Shown here: positions 14,411 to 27,818 of the stretch, in pieces | Layout: each line of letters starts with the position of its first letter | Position numbering within the stretch: the stretch's first letter is position 1 | Source of the DNA: Neocallimastix lanati (nom. inval.) | Taxonomy: Eukaryota; Neocallimastigomycota; Neocallimastigomycetes; Neocallimastigales; Neocallimastigaceae | Length of the DNA stretch: 64,000 nt | Assembly (NCBI GenBank): GCA_016946835.1 | Contig: JACVTC010000011.1 | Coordinates: 469,001-533,000 of the forward strand | Direction of reading: 5' to 3' | Translations under genes and position numbers: made by a program | The notes under the pieces: model-generated | Databases searched by the model: none | What the model was told of the DNA's origin: nothing | Seen by the model: the letters and a program-made list of their open reading frames with translations, nothing else

Positions 14411-15628
14411 TAAAAATAATAAAATAAAAATAATAAAAAATAAAAAAATAAAAATAAAATAAAAATAAAAATAAAATAAAAGAGAAATAATTAATTAAAT
14501 AAAATAAAATAAAAAATAAAAAAAAAAAATAAAAAAATATTAAAAAAAAAAAAAAAAAAAAAAAATAATTATTTAATTAAAGTAAAAATAAAAATAAATA
14601 ATAATAAAAATTAAATAGTAACAGTATTATTTATTAGCATTAATCTAATAATAAATATTAATTCTAATACTAAAATGAAATAATTAATTAATAAATATAA
14701 TAAATATAATAAATATATATTATAATATATGAAATAATAATATTTATAAAACAATAAAAAAAATAGTATATATATATAATTTAAAGGGAAATATATAATT
14801 AAAAAAAAATTTTTTTTTTTTTTCATTTTGTAATAATTATTATTTTTGAATTTAGTGCTATTTCATTAAATTTTTAAATAATAAATTATAATGATCTATT
14901 ATATCTAATAAAGCAAAATAAATGTAAAAAAAAATAATAATATAATAATAATAATAATAATGTAATAATAAAAATAATAAAAAATAAAATAAAAAATAAA
15001 AATAAAAAAAAAAACATTAATAAAAAGTATTTATTATAGTGTTAAAAACTAGTATTCTTTATAAAAACATAGGAATAAATAATAATGCTAAAAAAATAAA
15101 TAACATTAAATAAAATTATAATATAATTCTCGAATAAATAAATAAGAAGTTAAGAAATTAAAATTATTATTTTAAAAATACCAAAAAAGATATAAAAAAA
15201 TATTAATATTCATTTTATACTAAAAATAAGATAAATTAGAATAAAATAAAAATAATAATAACAATAATAATAATAAAGTAATATCATAATAAAAATAAAA
15301 AAAAAAAAAAAAATTAGTAAATAATATTAAAAAATAAAACAAAAATAAAATAGTAGAAATATAAAATAAATAATAAAAATATAAATATGAGATATAAGTT
15401 GAAAAATAAAATAAAATAAAATAAAATAAAATAAAAAAAAAAAAAATTCAATTATAATAATTAATATAATGTTAATAAGGAATTTTATATATCGTCAGAG
15501 AAATAAAAAGAAAATCTAGAAAGATGTGAATATGAAAATTATATAAAAATAAAGAAGAAATAAGAGAAAAAAAAAAAAAAAAAAAAAAAATTAAATAAAA
15601 ATAATAAATGAAATTTTACTCTAAAAAG

Positions 15629-15659
<31 letters not shown>

Positions 15660-15802
15660 TTTAATCTAATCTTTCCATATAATCTAACCCATTTAACTTT
15701 TAAACCATTAATACATAAAGTTTTACATTATAAATAACTAAAATAATATATCCATATTTTATATGTTTTTTTTTTTTTTTTTTTTTTTTTTTTGTTTTAT
15801 TT

Positions 15803-15835
<33 letters not shown>

Positions 15836-16099
15836 AATTATCATTATCATTATCATTAATTTAATATATTACAATATAAGGAAGTATTCATTTTCTTTAT
15901 TGCTAATAATTTTTAATTATTACTATTATTATTAATTTTTTTATTTTTTTATTTTATTTTATTTTATTTTATTTTATTTTTTTGAAAAAACTATTAAAAT
16001 GATAATAACAATTAAAAAGAAGATTAAAAAAAAAAAAAAATAAAAAAATAAAAAAAAAAAAATACAATAATTTATAGATATTTTAATTTAGATTAAAAA

Positions 16100-16179
<80 letters not shown>

Positions 16180-16271
16180 ATTATAATGGTAAAGTATAAA
16201 AAAATTAATATGGCTTCATTGGTTGGAAAAGAAAAAAGATAAAAGAAAAGGTTAATAATAATATTATATAT
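14411..16271. other. Convergent intergenic region, homopolymer-rich
   Basis: Lies between the 3' ends of the ABC transporter (plus) and the permease (minus). It consists of A-rich runs, then T-rich runs from about 15625, with several poly(T) tracts (about 15770-15830) and a T run of about 50 at 16129-16178. The switch from A-rich to T-rich on the plus strand fits 3' untranslated and polyadenylation regions of two converging genes. No coding sequence seen. Confidence 0.65.
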
Positions 16272-17051
16272 TTATCCAGTCAATTCTGTCATTGGCATAA
16301 ATTCACTAGATTGTGCATGATAATTTCTTTTATTCCATTTATACTTAAGATAATCAAGACCTTTTTATAAAGATAATAATATGAAAAAAAAAAAAATATC
16401 AAATATAATTGTTACTATTATTATTACAATTTTTTTTTTTTTCTTTTTTCTTTTTTTTTTTATACATATATTTTAATATATATGTTATGATAAATTACCT
16501 TTTCTAAACATTTTCTTTTCCATCATTATATATACAGGTATACCTGTGATTACAAATAAAACACCTAAAATTGATTCTACAGTAGCATCCATAAAACTAA
16601 AGAAAACTAAGAAAATTACAACACTAACAAAAATTAATGGAGTTGTAAACCATACACGATACGGTCTTTCCATATGTGGTTGGGTAAATCTTAAAATAAT
16701 TAAACCTAAGACACAAAGACCATAGAAAATCCATGTTGATGTTGAATATAAATTAACTAATGTATTGTAGGATCCAGTTATAACATAAAAAATAGAAAAG
16801 ATAGTTTGTAGTATGGTGGCATTAACTGGTGTATCAAAATGAGAAGAAATTTTTGCAAATGTTTTTGGTAATTGTCCTTGAGAAGCAGTAACTTGAATTA
16901 ATCTTGAACCAGTGTACATTGATGCATTAGCAGCACCAAATGTACTTAAAATTACTGTTAAAATAAGAAGATGACCAATAAATGGACCAAAAAGAGCTCG
17001 ACCGAAATCCTAAAAATTTATTTATTCCCCATAAAAATTTATATATACAAA

Positions 17052-17130
<79 letters not shown>

Positions 17131-17157
17131 ATTTATCAATTAATTAATAAAAAGATA

Positions 17158-17208
<51 letters not shown>

Positions 17209-17384
17209 ACTTACTGATACTATAGTTTTTGATGTTTTTGCTACTTCAGCAGTAAGAACTGCGTAATAAGCAACATTAGCAACTATATATGAAGCAATGA
17301 CTGAAAAACAACCAATTTTTAATGCTCTTGGTAAATTCTTTTTCGGATTTTTAAGTTCACCAGTAACTAAATTTAAGTTATTCC

Positions 17385-17415
<31 letters not shown>

Positions 17416-18860
17416 GAAAAATTTATTTATATAAAATAAATATTTATTAATTTGAAAAAATAAAATAAAATAAAATAAATAGTGAAGTAATATAATAAAG
17501 TATTAATAAAAATAAAATAAAATAAAATAAAATAAATAGTGAAGTAATGTAAAAGAGTAAAGTATTAATAAAAATAAAATAAAATAAAATAAATATTGAA
17601 GTAATATAAAAGAGTAAAGTATTAATAAAAATAAAATAAAATAAAATAAATAGTGAAGTAATATAAAAGAGTAAAGTATTAATAAAAATATAATATATTA
17701 TAATATTATAAAATAAAATAAAATAAAATAAAATAAAATAAAATAAAATAAAATAAAATAAAATAAAATAAAATAAAATAAAATAAAATAAAATAAAATA
17801 AAATAAAATAAAATAAAATAAAATAAAATAAAATGAAATAAAATAAAATAAAATGAATAGTATAAACATAAATATAAGTACAGATTGAATAAAATAAAAT
17901 AAAATAAAATAAAATAAAATAAAACAAATAGTAGAAATAAAAATATATGTAAAGATTGAACAAAAAAAAATAAAGAATAAAAATAAAATAAAAATCTAGT
18001 AAATATATCATTTTTAATAAAATAATAAAAATCATTTACCATCCATCATATGCCCAGAGAGCTGAATATAATGCTAAAGCATAGGTACCGGGATTTTTTG
18101 ATGATCCTTTAAAAATATCATTAAAATTATCAGTCATTGGACCTGTAATCAATACTATAAAACCTATAATACCAATGACCGATAAAGCAACTAATTTTAA
18201 CATAGTAAAAATATTTTGAATCCATCGACTTAATTTTGAACTTAAACAATTAATAATAGTAAGTATCACTAAACAAAGAACAGCCATTAATTTTGACATG
18301 AAATTGCTAATTTGATCATCATTAAAAAGAATCTTACATAGATAATCTGCAAATACAACACATATAATTGAAAGAGAGCCCGGCTTCTGAACTAAAATTG
18401 CAGTCCAACTAAATAAGAATGAAACCATTTTTCCATAAGCTAATGCTAAATATGGATGTTCACCACCAGAAGCAGGTATCATTGTACCTAATTCCGCATA
18501 ACATAATGCTCCAGTCAATGCTAAAAGACCTGCAATTAACCATATTAATAATGATGCACCAACACTTCCAGAGTATTGTAATACAGGTCCTGGAGAGGCA
18601 AAAATACCACTACCTATCATAAGACCTATTATAAGATTAACACCTTGAAATAATGTTACATGACGTTCTACTTCTTGATTTGTTTGTTTAACTTGAGATA
18701 GTGATAAGGGTATACTATGAATTTCAAAATCAAAACCATTGGAATAACTATCTTCATCAATTTCATCATTCAAAACATTATTTAATAATCCTATTTCATC
18801 ATCCTGATCACCATATAAGTCTTGACTACTATATACATTTGGAGAATTATTATAACTCAT
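16272..18860 (-). CDS. LAT-type amino-acid permease (APC superfamily, SLC7-like)
   Basis: Multi-pass amino-acid transporter of the plasma or an internal membrane. The minus-strand exons are 18040-18860, 17215-17383, 16499-17009 and 16272-16360; phases match throughout and the sum gives 529 aa. After an acidic, Ser/Asn-rich cytoplasmic N-terminus of about 70 residues comes the substrate-binding TM1 signature IGLMIGSGIFASPG (GSGIF at residues 83-87), then the ALCYAELGTMIPASGGE stretch of TM3 and the ALWAYDGWNN motif, typical of LAT and fungal methionine/neutral amino-acid permeases. About 12 membrane helices are expected. The last exon was found by splicing out an intron after MFRK: it adds a hydrophilic tail starting GLDYLKYKWNKRNYHAQ and ending MTELTG. 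Without that exon the frame would end early at 16485. No conserved light-chain-binding cysteine was checked. Substrate specificity is unknown; neutral amino acids are the family norm. Confidence 0.92.
17041..17207. repeat. AAAT and ATT microsatellites in permease intron 2
   Basis: A run of about 90 bp of AAAT repeats (17050-17131) is followed by about 48 bp of ATT repeats (17160-17207). Both lie inside the intron between the exons ending at 17215 and starting at 17009 on the minus strand. Confidence 0.95.
17447..17990. repeat. Minisatellite and TAAAA array filling permease intron 1
   Basis: Four units of about 60 bp with the core AAATARTGAAGTAATRTAA, AGAGTAAAGTATTAATAAAA (17457-17695) abut a near-perfect AAATA array of about 130 bp (17706-17835), then further TAAAA runs to 17990. 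The whole lies within the 656-bp first intron of the permease gene (17384-18039). Confidence 0.93.
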
Positions 18861-20620
18861 TTTTTTTATGTTTATATATGTATTGAATTATTAAATCTAA
18901 TTTTGAAAAAATGTTATTTTAATAATTACAATGTTTGTTCTTTTATATTTATTATTATTTTAATTTTTTCTAGACTATTGGATATATTTAATTTTAAAAT
19001 AATTTCTACTTTATTTTTATTCTTAGTATAATTTTAATTATTACTATTAGTTTTGTTATCTTATAGTTAAATTTTCTCTTTTTTTTTTTTCAATTGCTTG
19101 AAAATATCTATTAATTAAAATTTGCTAGAATATTTGAAACTATTTGATTTTATATTTATTTCTAAATTATTTATTTAATTTAAAATTTAAAGTATAAAAT
19201 AAAATATTACTATTACTTAAAATTGAATTCATATATATTGTATATATAAAATTATAAATAATTAATATATTATTAATTAATATTAATTTAATAATATGTA
19301 ATAATATATATATATTATTACATATTAGAAAAAAGTTTTTTAAATAAATATATTTAATTAAAAAAATTTAATTATAAATTTAGATATTTATTTTCTTACT
19401 TCGTAATATTTTTTTAAATAAGTCTTTTCTTAGTTTACGTATTTATTAATATGTAAATAATTAATATGCTTATTTATTCTCTATTATTAGAATTTTGAAT
19501 ATTTGTTTTATTATTTTATTATTGTGCTTTATTTATTTTAATTTACTTTTTTACTTTTCTCTTCTTTTTTTATTTAATATTGCTTATTATTGTTTTTTAA
19601 TTTATTATTAATAAAATTTATTCGATTTATCGTTTAACTCTTACTCTTATTTCCGTCTATAGTCTTTCAAAAATTTCATATTAACTATTATTTTGTTAAT
19701 GACATTTAACATATATTCTTAAATATGAAATGCTTCAATTGTACAATGAAATTAAAATTGTTTTATATATTATTTATAATTGGATATAATATTGCGATAT
19801 ACTAAATTGCTTAAAATAATCTTCGTATAAAAATATTAAAATAAATATTAAAATTAGTATTATTTATTATATATATATTTATTTACTTTTTTTTTTTTTT
19901 ATTCAATTTTTATTATACCTTATTATTTTTAACTTTTCATTTACTTTAACAAAAAAAAAAAAAAAAAATTTTTTTTTATTTGCTTGCTTATTTTCCTATT
20001 TCCTATTTTCCAATTATTCTATTATTCTTTATCTTTTTATCTTCGTTTTATTTTTATTTCTATTTATTTCTATCTTTTTTTTTTTTTTTTTTTGTAAAAA
20101 ATAAATAATTATATTAAATAAATGTAAATAAATTTATTATTGCCTTTTTTTTTTTCCTAACATTAAATAATATATTATATGTGAATAATATAAATATATA
20201 AAAAGATAGTATTTATTTAATTTAAGAATTTTTTTTTTTAAAAAAAAATATATTTACAATTTATTTTAATATTTTATCATCTAATAATGTAAAAGTAAAA
20301 AAATAAAGAAGAAAAAAAAAAAAAATCGAAAACTTTATTAAATTATTATTTATGAAAATTATATATATAAATATATAAATATTTCCTATTAATAGTAAAA
20401 AAAAAATTTTTGGATATTTCTTAATCCATTATAAATAAAATTGATTAAAATTTATACTTTTTTTTTTATAATATTTATTATTAATATAAATTAATAAATC
20501 AATCGAACTATAATAATAATATTGTATATATTCTAAATAATAATAGTTTATATATTTGAAATAACAATTAATAATATTAAAATTAATATTAAAAAATATA
20601 TTACCTTTATATTAGGCCAA

Positions 20621-20900
20621 ATTATCCATATAGAACGGCTTTATTTTTTTTTTTAAACATGCTCTTCAAAACATATTAATATAAAATTATTATTACTATT
20701 ATTTTTATTATTACTTTTATTATTATTATTGATATATTGGTTATATATCTGGTCATATTATCCAAATAGAACGGCTTACTTTTTTTTTTTTTATTGTATT
20801 AATATTTTTTACATTTTATTTCTTAAATATGTTCTTCAAAACATATTAATATAAATAATATTATTACTATTACTTTAATATTGTTTTTTACTATTATTAT
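20621..20900. repeat. Diverged tandem duplication of about 136 bp
   Basis: ATTATCCATATAGAACGGCT at 20621 recurs as ATTATCCAAATAGAACGGCT at 20757, and GCTCTTCAAAACATATTAAT recurs as GTTCTTCAAAACATATTAAT about 150 bp further on. Both copies are followed by ATT/ACT-rich sequence. Confidence 0.85.
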
Positions 20901-21639
20901 TGATATTACTGCTATTATTAACTATTATTATTACTTTTATTACTTTTTACTATTACTATTACTATTATTAATTCTATTACTATTATTATTTACTAGTGCT
21001 ATTACTTTCATTATTACTTTTTTACTATTACATTTATTACTATTAACTATTTTCTATTTTTATTACTAATATTAATATCGTTTATATTATTAGTATTAAT
21101 TATTATTATTTATATATCCTTATTAAAAAAAAAAAAAATAACAATAATCTTTGAAAAGATTAGTAAAAAATCTTTTAAAAAGTAAAAATATTTAACCTTC
21201 AGTAATTCCTCGTCTGTGTTAATTATTAAATCATTACAACGTATAATATTAATGTACAATGATATTAATATATTTATCATATTAATTAATCTATTTAGTA
21301 TATATAGATTAAATGATCCAATTATAATTTCTATAATTAAATTATTTATAAAAAGTGTTAATATATTCTATGTACTTTATATAATATTTAACATTATTTA
21401 ATAATAATTAATAATTAATATATATTAATATTATATTAATAATTATTATAGAATCAAGTAATAATACTATTGGTTTACTATTCAATTGATTTATTAATTT
21501 AATTAAAATATTTATAATTGTTAAATAGAAAAAAAAAAATTAAAAAATTTTTAATTACTTGTAGTAAGAGTAAAAAGGTTTTTTTTTATTTTTTTTATTT
21601 TTTTATTTCTTTATATAATTAAATACTTTTTTCAGTTTT

Positions 21640-21790
21640 TATTATGGTAATTAGTACTTGGGATAAATGGACATAAGGATTAATGTAGTTATTCCTCCAT
21701 TGATGATGGTTCAAGAGATTACTGAAAAGGAGCCCGTCGTGTAAAGCGGGGTATAGGAAATGCCTTTTATATTAGATAATCTCAGTCTAA
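21640..21790. other. Mixed-composition island of unknown nature
   Basis: About 120 bp of clearly higher GC content stand out from surrounding A/T tracts. They contain CCATTGATGATGG, which can form a 4-bp hairpin around TGATG, and CCCGTCGTGTAAAGCGGG, which can form a CCCG/CGGG hairpin. On the minus strand an open frame of about 50 codons crosses it (KRHFLYPALHDGLLF...), without a start or any family I recognise. It could be a small structured RNA, a retroelement scrap or a lost exon. TGATGA and GTCTAA resemble snoRNA C and D boxes, but the overall layout does not match any RNA I know. Confidence 0.3.
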
Positions 21791-21960
21791 ATATATATAT
21801 ATATATATGTGTAATAAGTATTAGTTCTTTATAAATGATGAAAATAGATTATTTTTAATAAAAAAAAATACAGTTAATTTTTCATGAAATAAATATTATT
21901 TTTATTTAATTATTATTACCTTTGTCATTATTGTTACCATCATTATTTTTTTTTAATTAT

Positions 21961-22560
21961 TTAATTATTAATAGCTATTATGAAACAATGAGCTTTTTTA
22001 TGCTGTTACAGTAAAAATGCTATAATTTATAAAAAATAAATATATTTTTACTTAGTATAATAAAATATATTACTGAAAACATATATAATTGCTTCATTAA
22101 AAATAATATATATATATTTTTTTTATTTCATGAAATAAGTTTTATTAAAAAATTAACAATAATTCTTGTTGCTATCTTTTTTTTTTTTTTTTTATTAATT
22201 AAATATATATATTTTTTAATTATTAAAAATTATTATGAAACATTATGAATTTTTTTATTTTTTTTTTTGAGGTGTCACAGTAAAAAGCAATAAAAATGCT
22301 GTAATTATTTAAACTTTTTAATGTAAATAGAATTAATAATAAATTTAACACATGTATACAAACCTATAAAATGTATTACATTTCACATAAATATTTTATA
22401 ATTTATAAAAAAAAAATGTATTTTTACTTAATATAAGGATTAATAATTGAAAATCAAATATAATTACTATAATTCCTTTATTAATAAAAAAAAAATATAT
22501 ATATATATATATAATTATTTTATTTTATGAAAAGAATTTTATTAATATATTAATAATTTA
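21961..22560. repeat. Diverged direct duplication of a non-coding segment
   Basis: The block ATTATGAAACAATGAG...CTGTTACAGTAAAAATGCT...TATTTTTACTTAGTATAA (21975-22065) recurs in altered form as ATTATGAAACATTATGAA...TGTCACAGTAAAAAGC...TATTTTTACTTAATATAA (22230-22440). Each is followed by TA repeats and an ATTTTATTAA segment. Confidence 0.7.
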
Positions 22561-23199
22561 ACTTCTCAATATTTATAATTGTAAATAAAAACAATTATGT
22601 AAAAAAAAGATAAAAAGGTAATATATATATTTTATTTCTTGGTATTTTAAGCACTCATTCAACAAAATTTTATTTAGTTTTCCTTTTGTATTAATAAATA
22701 AATAATTATTAGTAAATTCCCTTTAATTATATAAATAAAATCTTTTAATAAAATTTTTATTATTATCATTAATTATAATATTCATATTAAAAAATTTCAT
22801 TTATAAATTTTAATTATTAAATAGATGTATTAATAATTTTATAAATTAATGATTTTATTAGTATTAATAAAAGCTTAATTATTATTATTTTTTTTTTCTT
22901 AAAAATTAAAAAAAAAAAAAAAGAATTATAATAATTAATAAAACCAAAAAAAAAAAAAAAAAAAATAATAAAAATAATAATAATAATAAAAAATAAAATA
23001 AAATAAAATAAAATAAAATAGAAAATAGAAAAAAATTTTTTTATTACGAAATTCATTTTAAATTCATTTTTATTAAACAAATTTTACTTTTTTTTTTTTT
23101 TTTTTCTGATGAATTAAAATTATTGGAAAGAATTTCATTTCATTTTTCTTTTCTTTTGCTTCTTTCTCTCTCTTTCATTTTTTCATTTTTTCATTTTCA

Positions 23200-23251
<52 letters not shown>

Positions 23252-23762
23252 ATATCAAAAAACTAATATAACAGTTATAATATATGTATATTTTTTTTTT
23301 ATAATTTTTATAGTATAAAAATTAATTAAAAAAAAAAAAAAAAAAAAAAAAAGCAAAAAGAAAAGAAAAAAAAAAAAAAAAAGACTGAAAAAAGTCACAT
23401 TAAAAATAAATTATTTATTTTATATACCATTAAAAATATTAAAACATCATAATTTAGTTTTTAAATCAATTAAATAATTTCAACTTTTAATTTTTTTTAA
23501 TCGCACTATCAAAAACAATATATATTTAATAAATAAATAATAAATAATAACAGATATATTTAAAATACTATTAAACAAAGATATAAACCCCCTTTTTTTT
23601 TTATTATTATTAAATATTTTGAAAAAAAAAAAGGTTTATAAAAAACACTAATTCAATTCAGTATTTTTTATATCAATTTAATCAAAGTAAATCCAAATTA
23701 ATTTATAATTAAAAGTTTAATAGTATTAAATTGAAGTTTAAATTTTTATATAATATATCAAG

Positions 23763-24195
23763 ATGGGTAATTATTATTAAATAAAATATTAATAAATCTG
23801 AATGCTTAATAAAAATTAAGCTAATTATACATAATTGGATGAAATTTATATATATATATAGATGGAACATCAGATAATAATTTACCAGATAATAGTAATG
23901 AAATTCCTTCACATTGGGGAAGAGGTAATTAATTTTGTTCACGAATATTTGAAATTTCTTTAATTGTTGATTTGTTTAAATTCAATTAAATTCAATTAAA
24001 TTTATATTATATAAAATGTATCTAATTAAATTTATAATATATGAAATGCCACTTTAAGGATAAATTTAACATAATAATAAATTATTATTCATTTAAATTA
24101 AAATAAAAACAATTGAGAAATTATATCATAAAAAAAAACAAACCAAAAAAATAAGAATTTCATAATTTAAAAATATAAAAATAATATATTTTACA

Positions 24196-24262
<67 letters not shown>

Positions 24263-24822
24263 CATAAATGAATAGTAATAAATAATAATAATAATAATAA
24301 TAAATCAAATAATATATATTCATTAATACAAATGAATTATTAATATTGATTTTAAAATAATTTTTTTTTTTTTTGTTAAAAAAAAGTTATAAATATTTAT
24401 ATAAATTTCCCTTTAAAATTTTACTTATTATTATTATTATAATATAAATATATTTTAATTAATATATATTAAATAAAATTTAGGTTTCGTTGTTTTATTA
24501 TTAGCTTTTATTGGTATTTTCGTATTATACATATATTTGAGGAGAAGAAGACAAAATCGTTCAAATCCATATATGGGAGAAGCTACAATACCTTTATATG
24601 ATCCACTACATCCGTTTTCTTCAGATGATGACTTTGAACTAAACGCCTATGACTTTGAAGGAAATATTCCTTCCGGTATTGGCGACTTAAAATTACATAG
24701 TCTTGAAGATAGACAAACAGATGAAGAATTAAATGAAGATAATGCAGAAGATATATTAAAATGGTAATTAACAATTTACTATTAATGATTAATTTATAAT
24801 TAAAATTATATTTATATATATA

Positions 24823-24860
<38 letters not shown>

Positions 24861-24955
24861 TATTAAACTAACATTTTTTTCATTACATAAACATATATTA
24901 ATATTTCTTTAAAAAAAAAAAAAAAAAAAAAATTAGGGCTGAAGAAAATGTTTAA
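23763..24955 (+). CDS. Small single-pass membrane protein, unknown function
   Basis: The model uses exons 23763-23766, 23862-23924, 24484-24763 and 24937-24955: 366 nt, 121 aa, all phases matching. The protein starts MDGTSDNNLPDNSNEIPSHW, has one membrane segment at about residues 23-41 (GFVVLLLAFIGIFVLYIYL), then RRRRQNR and an acidic cytoplasmic tail ending WAEENV. By the positive-inside rule the short N-terminus should face outward or lumenal. The first coding exon contributes only ATG plus one G; exon 2 has no in-frame ATG of its own, so an upstream start is needed, and the ATGG at 23763 followed by GTAATT fits the phase. The final exon adds only six residues. I do not recognise the family. 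The tail has SSDDDFELNAYDFEGNIPSG, with tyrosines in acidic context, which could serve as sorting signals (inference). Confidence 0.7.
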
Positions 24956-25042
24956 AATAAATATTTAAAATTATATAAATAATTCAAGAAACTTAGTAGA
25001 ATAGAATTTATATTTTTAAAAATGATATCCATATATTAATAG

Positions 25043-25079
<37 letters not shown>

Positions 25080-26637
25080 CATAATAATAATTATATATAT
25101 ATATTAAATCAATGTAAATAAAAATATTTTTAAAGAGCAATAAAAAAAAAAAAAAAAAAAAAAAATTATAAAATAAAATTAAATAACATAAATTATATGA
25201 ATTATATATATAAAGTAAAAAAAAAAAAAAAAAAAAAATAATTAATGTTTATAATACAAATAAAAAAAAAAAAATTATAAAAAGATAGTGATATAGATAA
25301 TAATAATAATAATAATAATAATCATTATAAGAAAAATTAGAAAAAATTGGTAATAATAAAATAATAAATAAATAATAATAAAAAAAAAAAAAAAAAAGCT
25401 AATAATGAAATCAATAGAATTTTTATTAACTATATATTAATTGTTTTTCTTTTAATATTTTACGATTAATATAATTTAATCATAAAAAAGTATTTTTTTT
25501 TTATTTTTTTTATTTTTATTTTTTTTTATTTTTTATTTTTATTTTTATTTTTTATTTTTTACATTTTATAATAGTAATAATAATGATTAAAAGTGTATTA
25601 AATAATGTATAAAAGATAACATATTATAACTGAGTGGAGTCATAAATATATATAGTATAGATTGAATAAAATAAAATGATATTTATTATGATTTATTTAA
25701 GAAATATATTTTATATTTTATATAATAGAAAAAAAAAAAAAAAAAATAAATAAAAAAAATCTATATTTAAATATTTAAATATTTTATTTTATTATTATTT
25801 TTTTTTATTGAAAATTAATCATGTAATTTATTAATAGTAGTTATATGATAATATGATAAATATATTTTAATATTTTATTTATTTAAATAATTAATGTATT
25901 AATTTACTTATTTCATCCATCTTTATTTTCACTTTTTTTTTTTTTTTTTTATTTTATTTTAATTTAAATTTATAAATAAATTTTTCCATAAAAAATTTAT
26001 TTCAAGAAAAAGTTTATTTTTAATATAAAATTAGACTATTTTAAATTATAGTATAATCTATAATATAAAAGTTTTTTCTTTGAAAGGTAACTTTTTTTTT
26101 TTTTATTTTTTTTTTTTTATTTTTATCTAAATTATATAATAAAGTTTAATTTTTTAATATATATATAAAATTATAATATATTTTTTTTTTATAATATAAA
26201 GATTTGTCTTCTTTTTTTATATTTTTTGTACTATTTATAAAAAATATATATAAAGAACCAATGGTTTTAATAAGTTTATATTTATATTTAAATATTTATA
26301 AATACAAAATATATATACTGTTTGAATAACTTTAAAATAATATTTAAAATAAAATTATCGATGGTTAATTTAATCGTTTAAAATAATAATGATAAAAAGA
26401 ATAGTAAAAAAATAAAATAGAAATATTATTAAAAAATAACAAATAAAAAAAAAAAAATTGTAAAAATGATAAAAAATTTTGGATTATTAATAATTTGTTA
26501 AGCATTAATTATTAATAAAATAATAGATATTAATATCAAGAAATTTTTTTTTTTTTTTGTTTTTTCAAAGAAGTTGTTAATTATTTGGTTTATGTTGAAT
26601 TACTAAATTCTATTAATAATATCAATAGAAATAGTAA
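24956..26637. other. AT-rich intergenic DNA
   Basis: Long A and T runs (for example about 25048-25079 and 25142-25165) and TTTTTATTTT stretches, with no coding frame. It separates two plus-strand genes and probably holds the 3' UTR of the small membrane protein and the promoter of the coiled-coil gene. No individual element can be named. Confidence 0.7.
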
Positions 26638-27446
26638 ATGGATTCATTGGAATATTTAGATAATAATTATCAAGGTATATGTTAAGACAAACAATAATAA
26701 AATAATGATTATATTTTATTTTTAAAATAAATTATTAATATAATTTATTTAATATACCTGATAAACCATTTTTATTTAATAAAAACAACAACAACAACAA
26801 CAACAACATCAATAATAATAATAATTTTAATAATAATAATAATAAAAATAATAATAATATTTTTAATAATGACGAATAAAATATTAATCAAATTTGACTA
26901 GAACCATGCGATACCTCCACTATTTCTTCTAATTCAATTCCATTACCTTCACCCACATATACACCATCTATAATATCAAAAAATAGTATATCACTTTCAA
27001 AATCAAATACTTCTAGTGATATATCCTATGATAATTTAAATAATTCAATTGTAAAAGATCATGATTTATTCCTTTCTTCGTCACCATCATCTCTAGATGA
27101 TATATCAAATGATGATATAAGTCTAGAAGATTCATTTCAAGAGATAAAGGAGAAAAAGAAGAAAGATGATGTTTTATTAGAGTCTTCATTACCCATTGTT
27201 CAATATCAAGCCAAAACTCCACAACCTATAGAAAAACCTAATGTAATTACTATAAATAGCGTGATAAATAATAATAATAATAATAATGGAAAAAAGGATA
27301 ATGCCAATCATACAGGAAAGGGTATTATTAATAATAAGTTACCATCCACGTCTTCTAATAAAAAGGATAGTGCCTCTGTACGCTTTAATTTTAATAATAA
27401 TTTAGATATAAAAAATTATAGTGAAAGTGATGATGATATAGAAAGT

Positions 27447-27479
<33 letters not shown>

Positions 27480-27721
27480 TTTTTAATAATTTATAATACT
27501 CTTTTTTAAAGTGAATAAAATCTAATATAAATAATCTTTTTTTTTTTCTGCTAATTATTATAATTAATACTACAAATTTCAATTTATATATATATATATA
27601 TATTATTAATAAAATTATTATTAAAAGGAATAGAGAAAAACTCAATAGAATTTTTAACGAATGAACATGGTTTTATAAAAACATTTATTAATGTATTAAA
27701 TCTTAAAGATAATTATTTTTA

Positions 27722-27763
<42 letters not shown>

Positions 27764-27779
27764 AAAATATATTGATTTG

Positions 27780-27818
<39 letters not shown>

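Larger units (their letters stand above)
18861..23762. other. 4.9-kb AT-rich intergenic region
   Basis: Lies between divergently transcribed genes: the permease starts at 18860 (minus) and the small membrane protein at 23763 (plus). It holds poly(A)/poly(T) runs, ATT-type Tyr/Leu low-complexity frames (20880-21070), two diverged local duplications (20621-20900 and 21961-22560), and a mixed-composition island at 21640-21790. Otherwise no coding sequence or RNA gene recognised. Confidence 0.65.

Noticed and set aside
17447-18042. Minus-strand ILFYF-repeat frames
   Set aside because: They lie wholly in permease intron 1 and arise from the AAATA array.
18419-18886. Plus-strand open frames opposite the permease
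   Set aside because: They are antisense shadows of the permease exon, which shows clear family motifs on the minus strand.
21640-21790. U3 or U5 snRNA/snoRNA identity for the mixed-composition island
   Set aside because: TGATGA and GCCTTTTAT recall U3 box C and the U5 loop, but box A, the U5 loop stem and an Sm site are missing.
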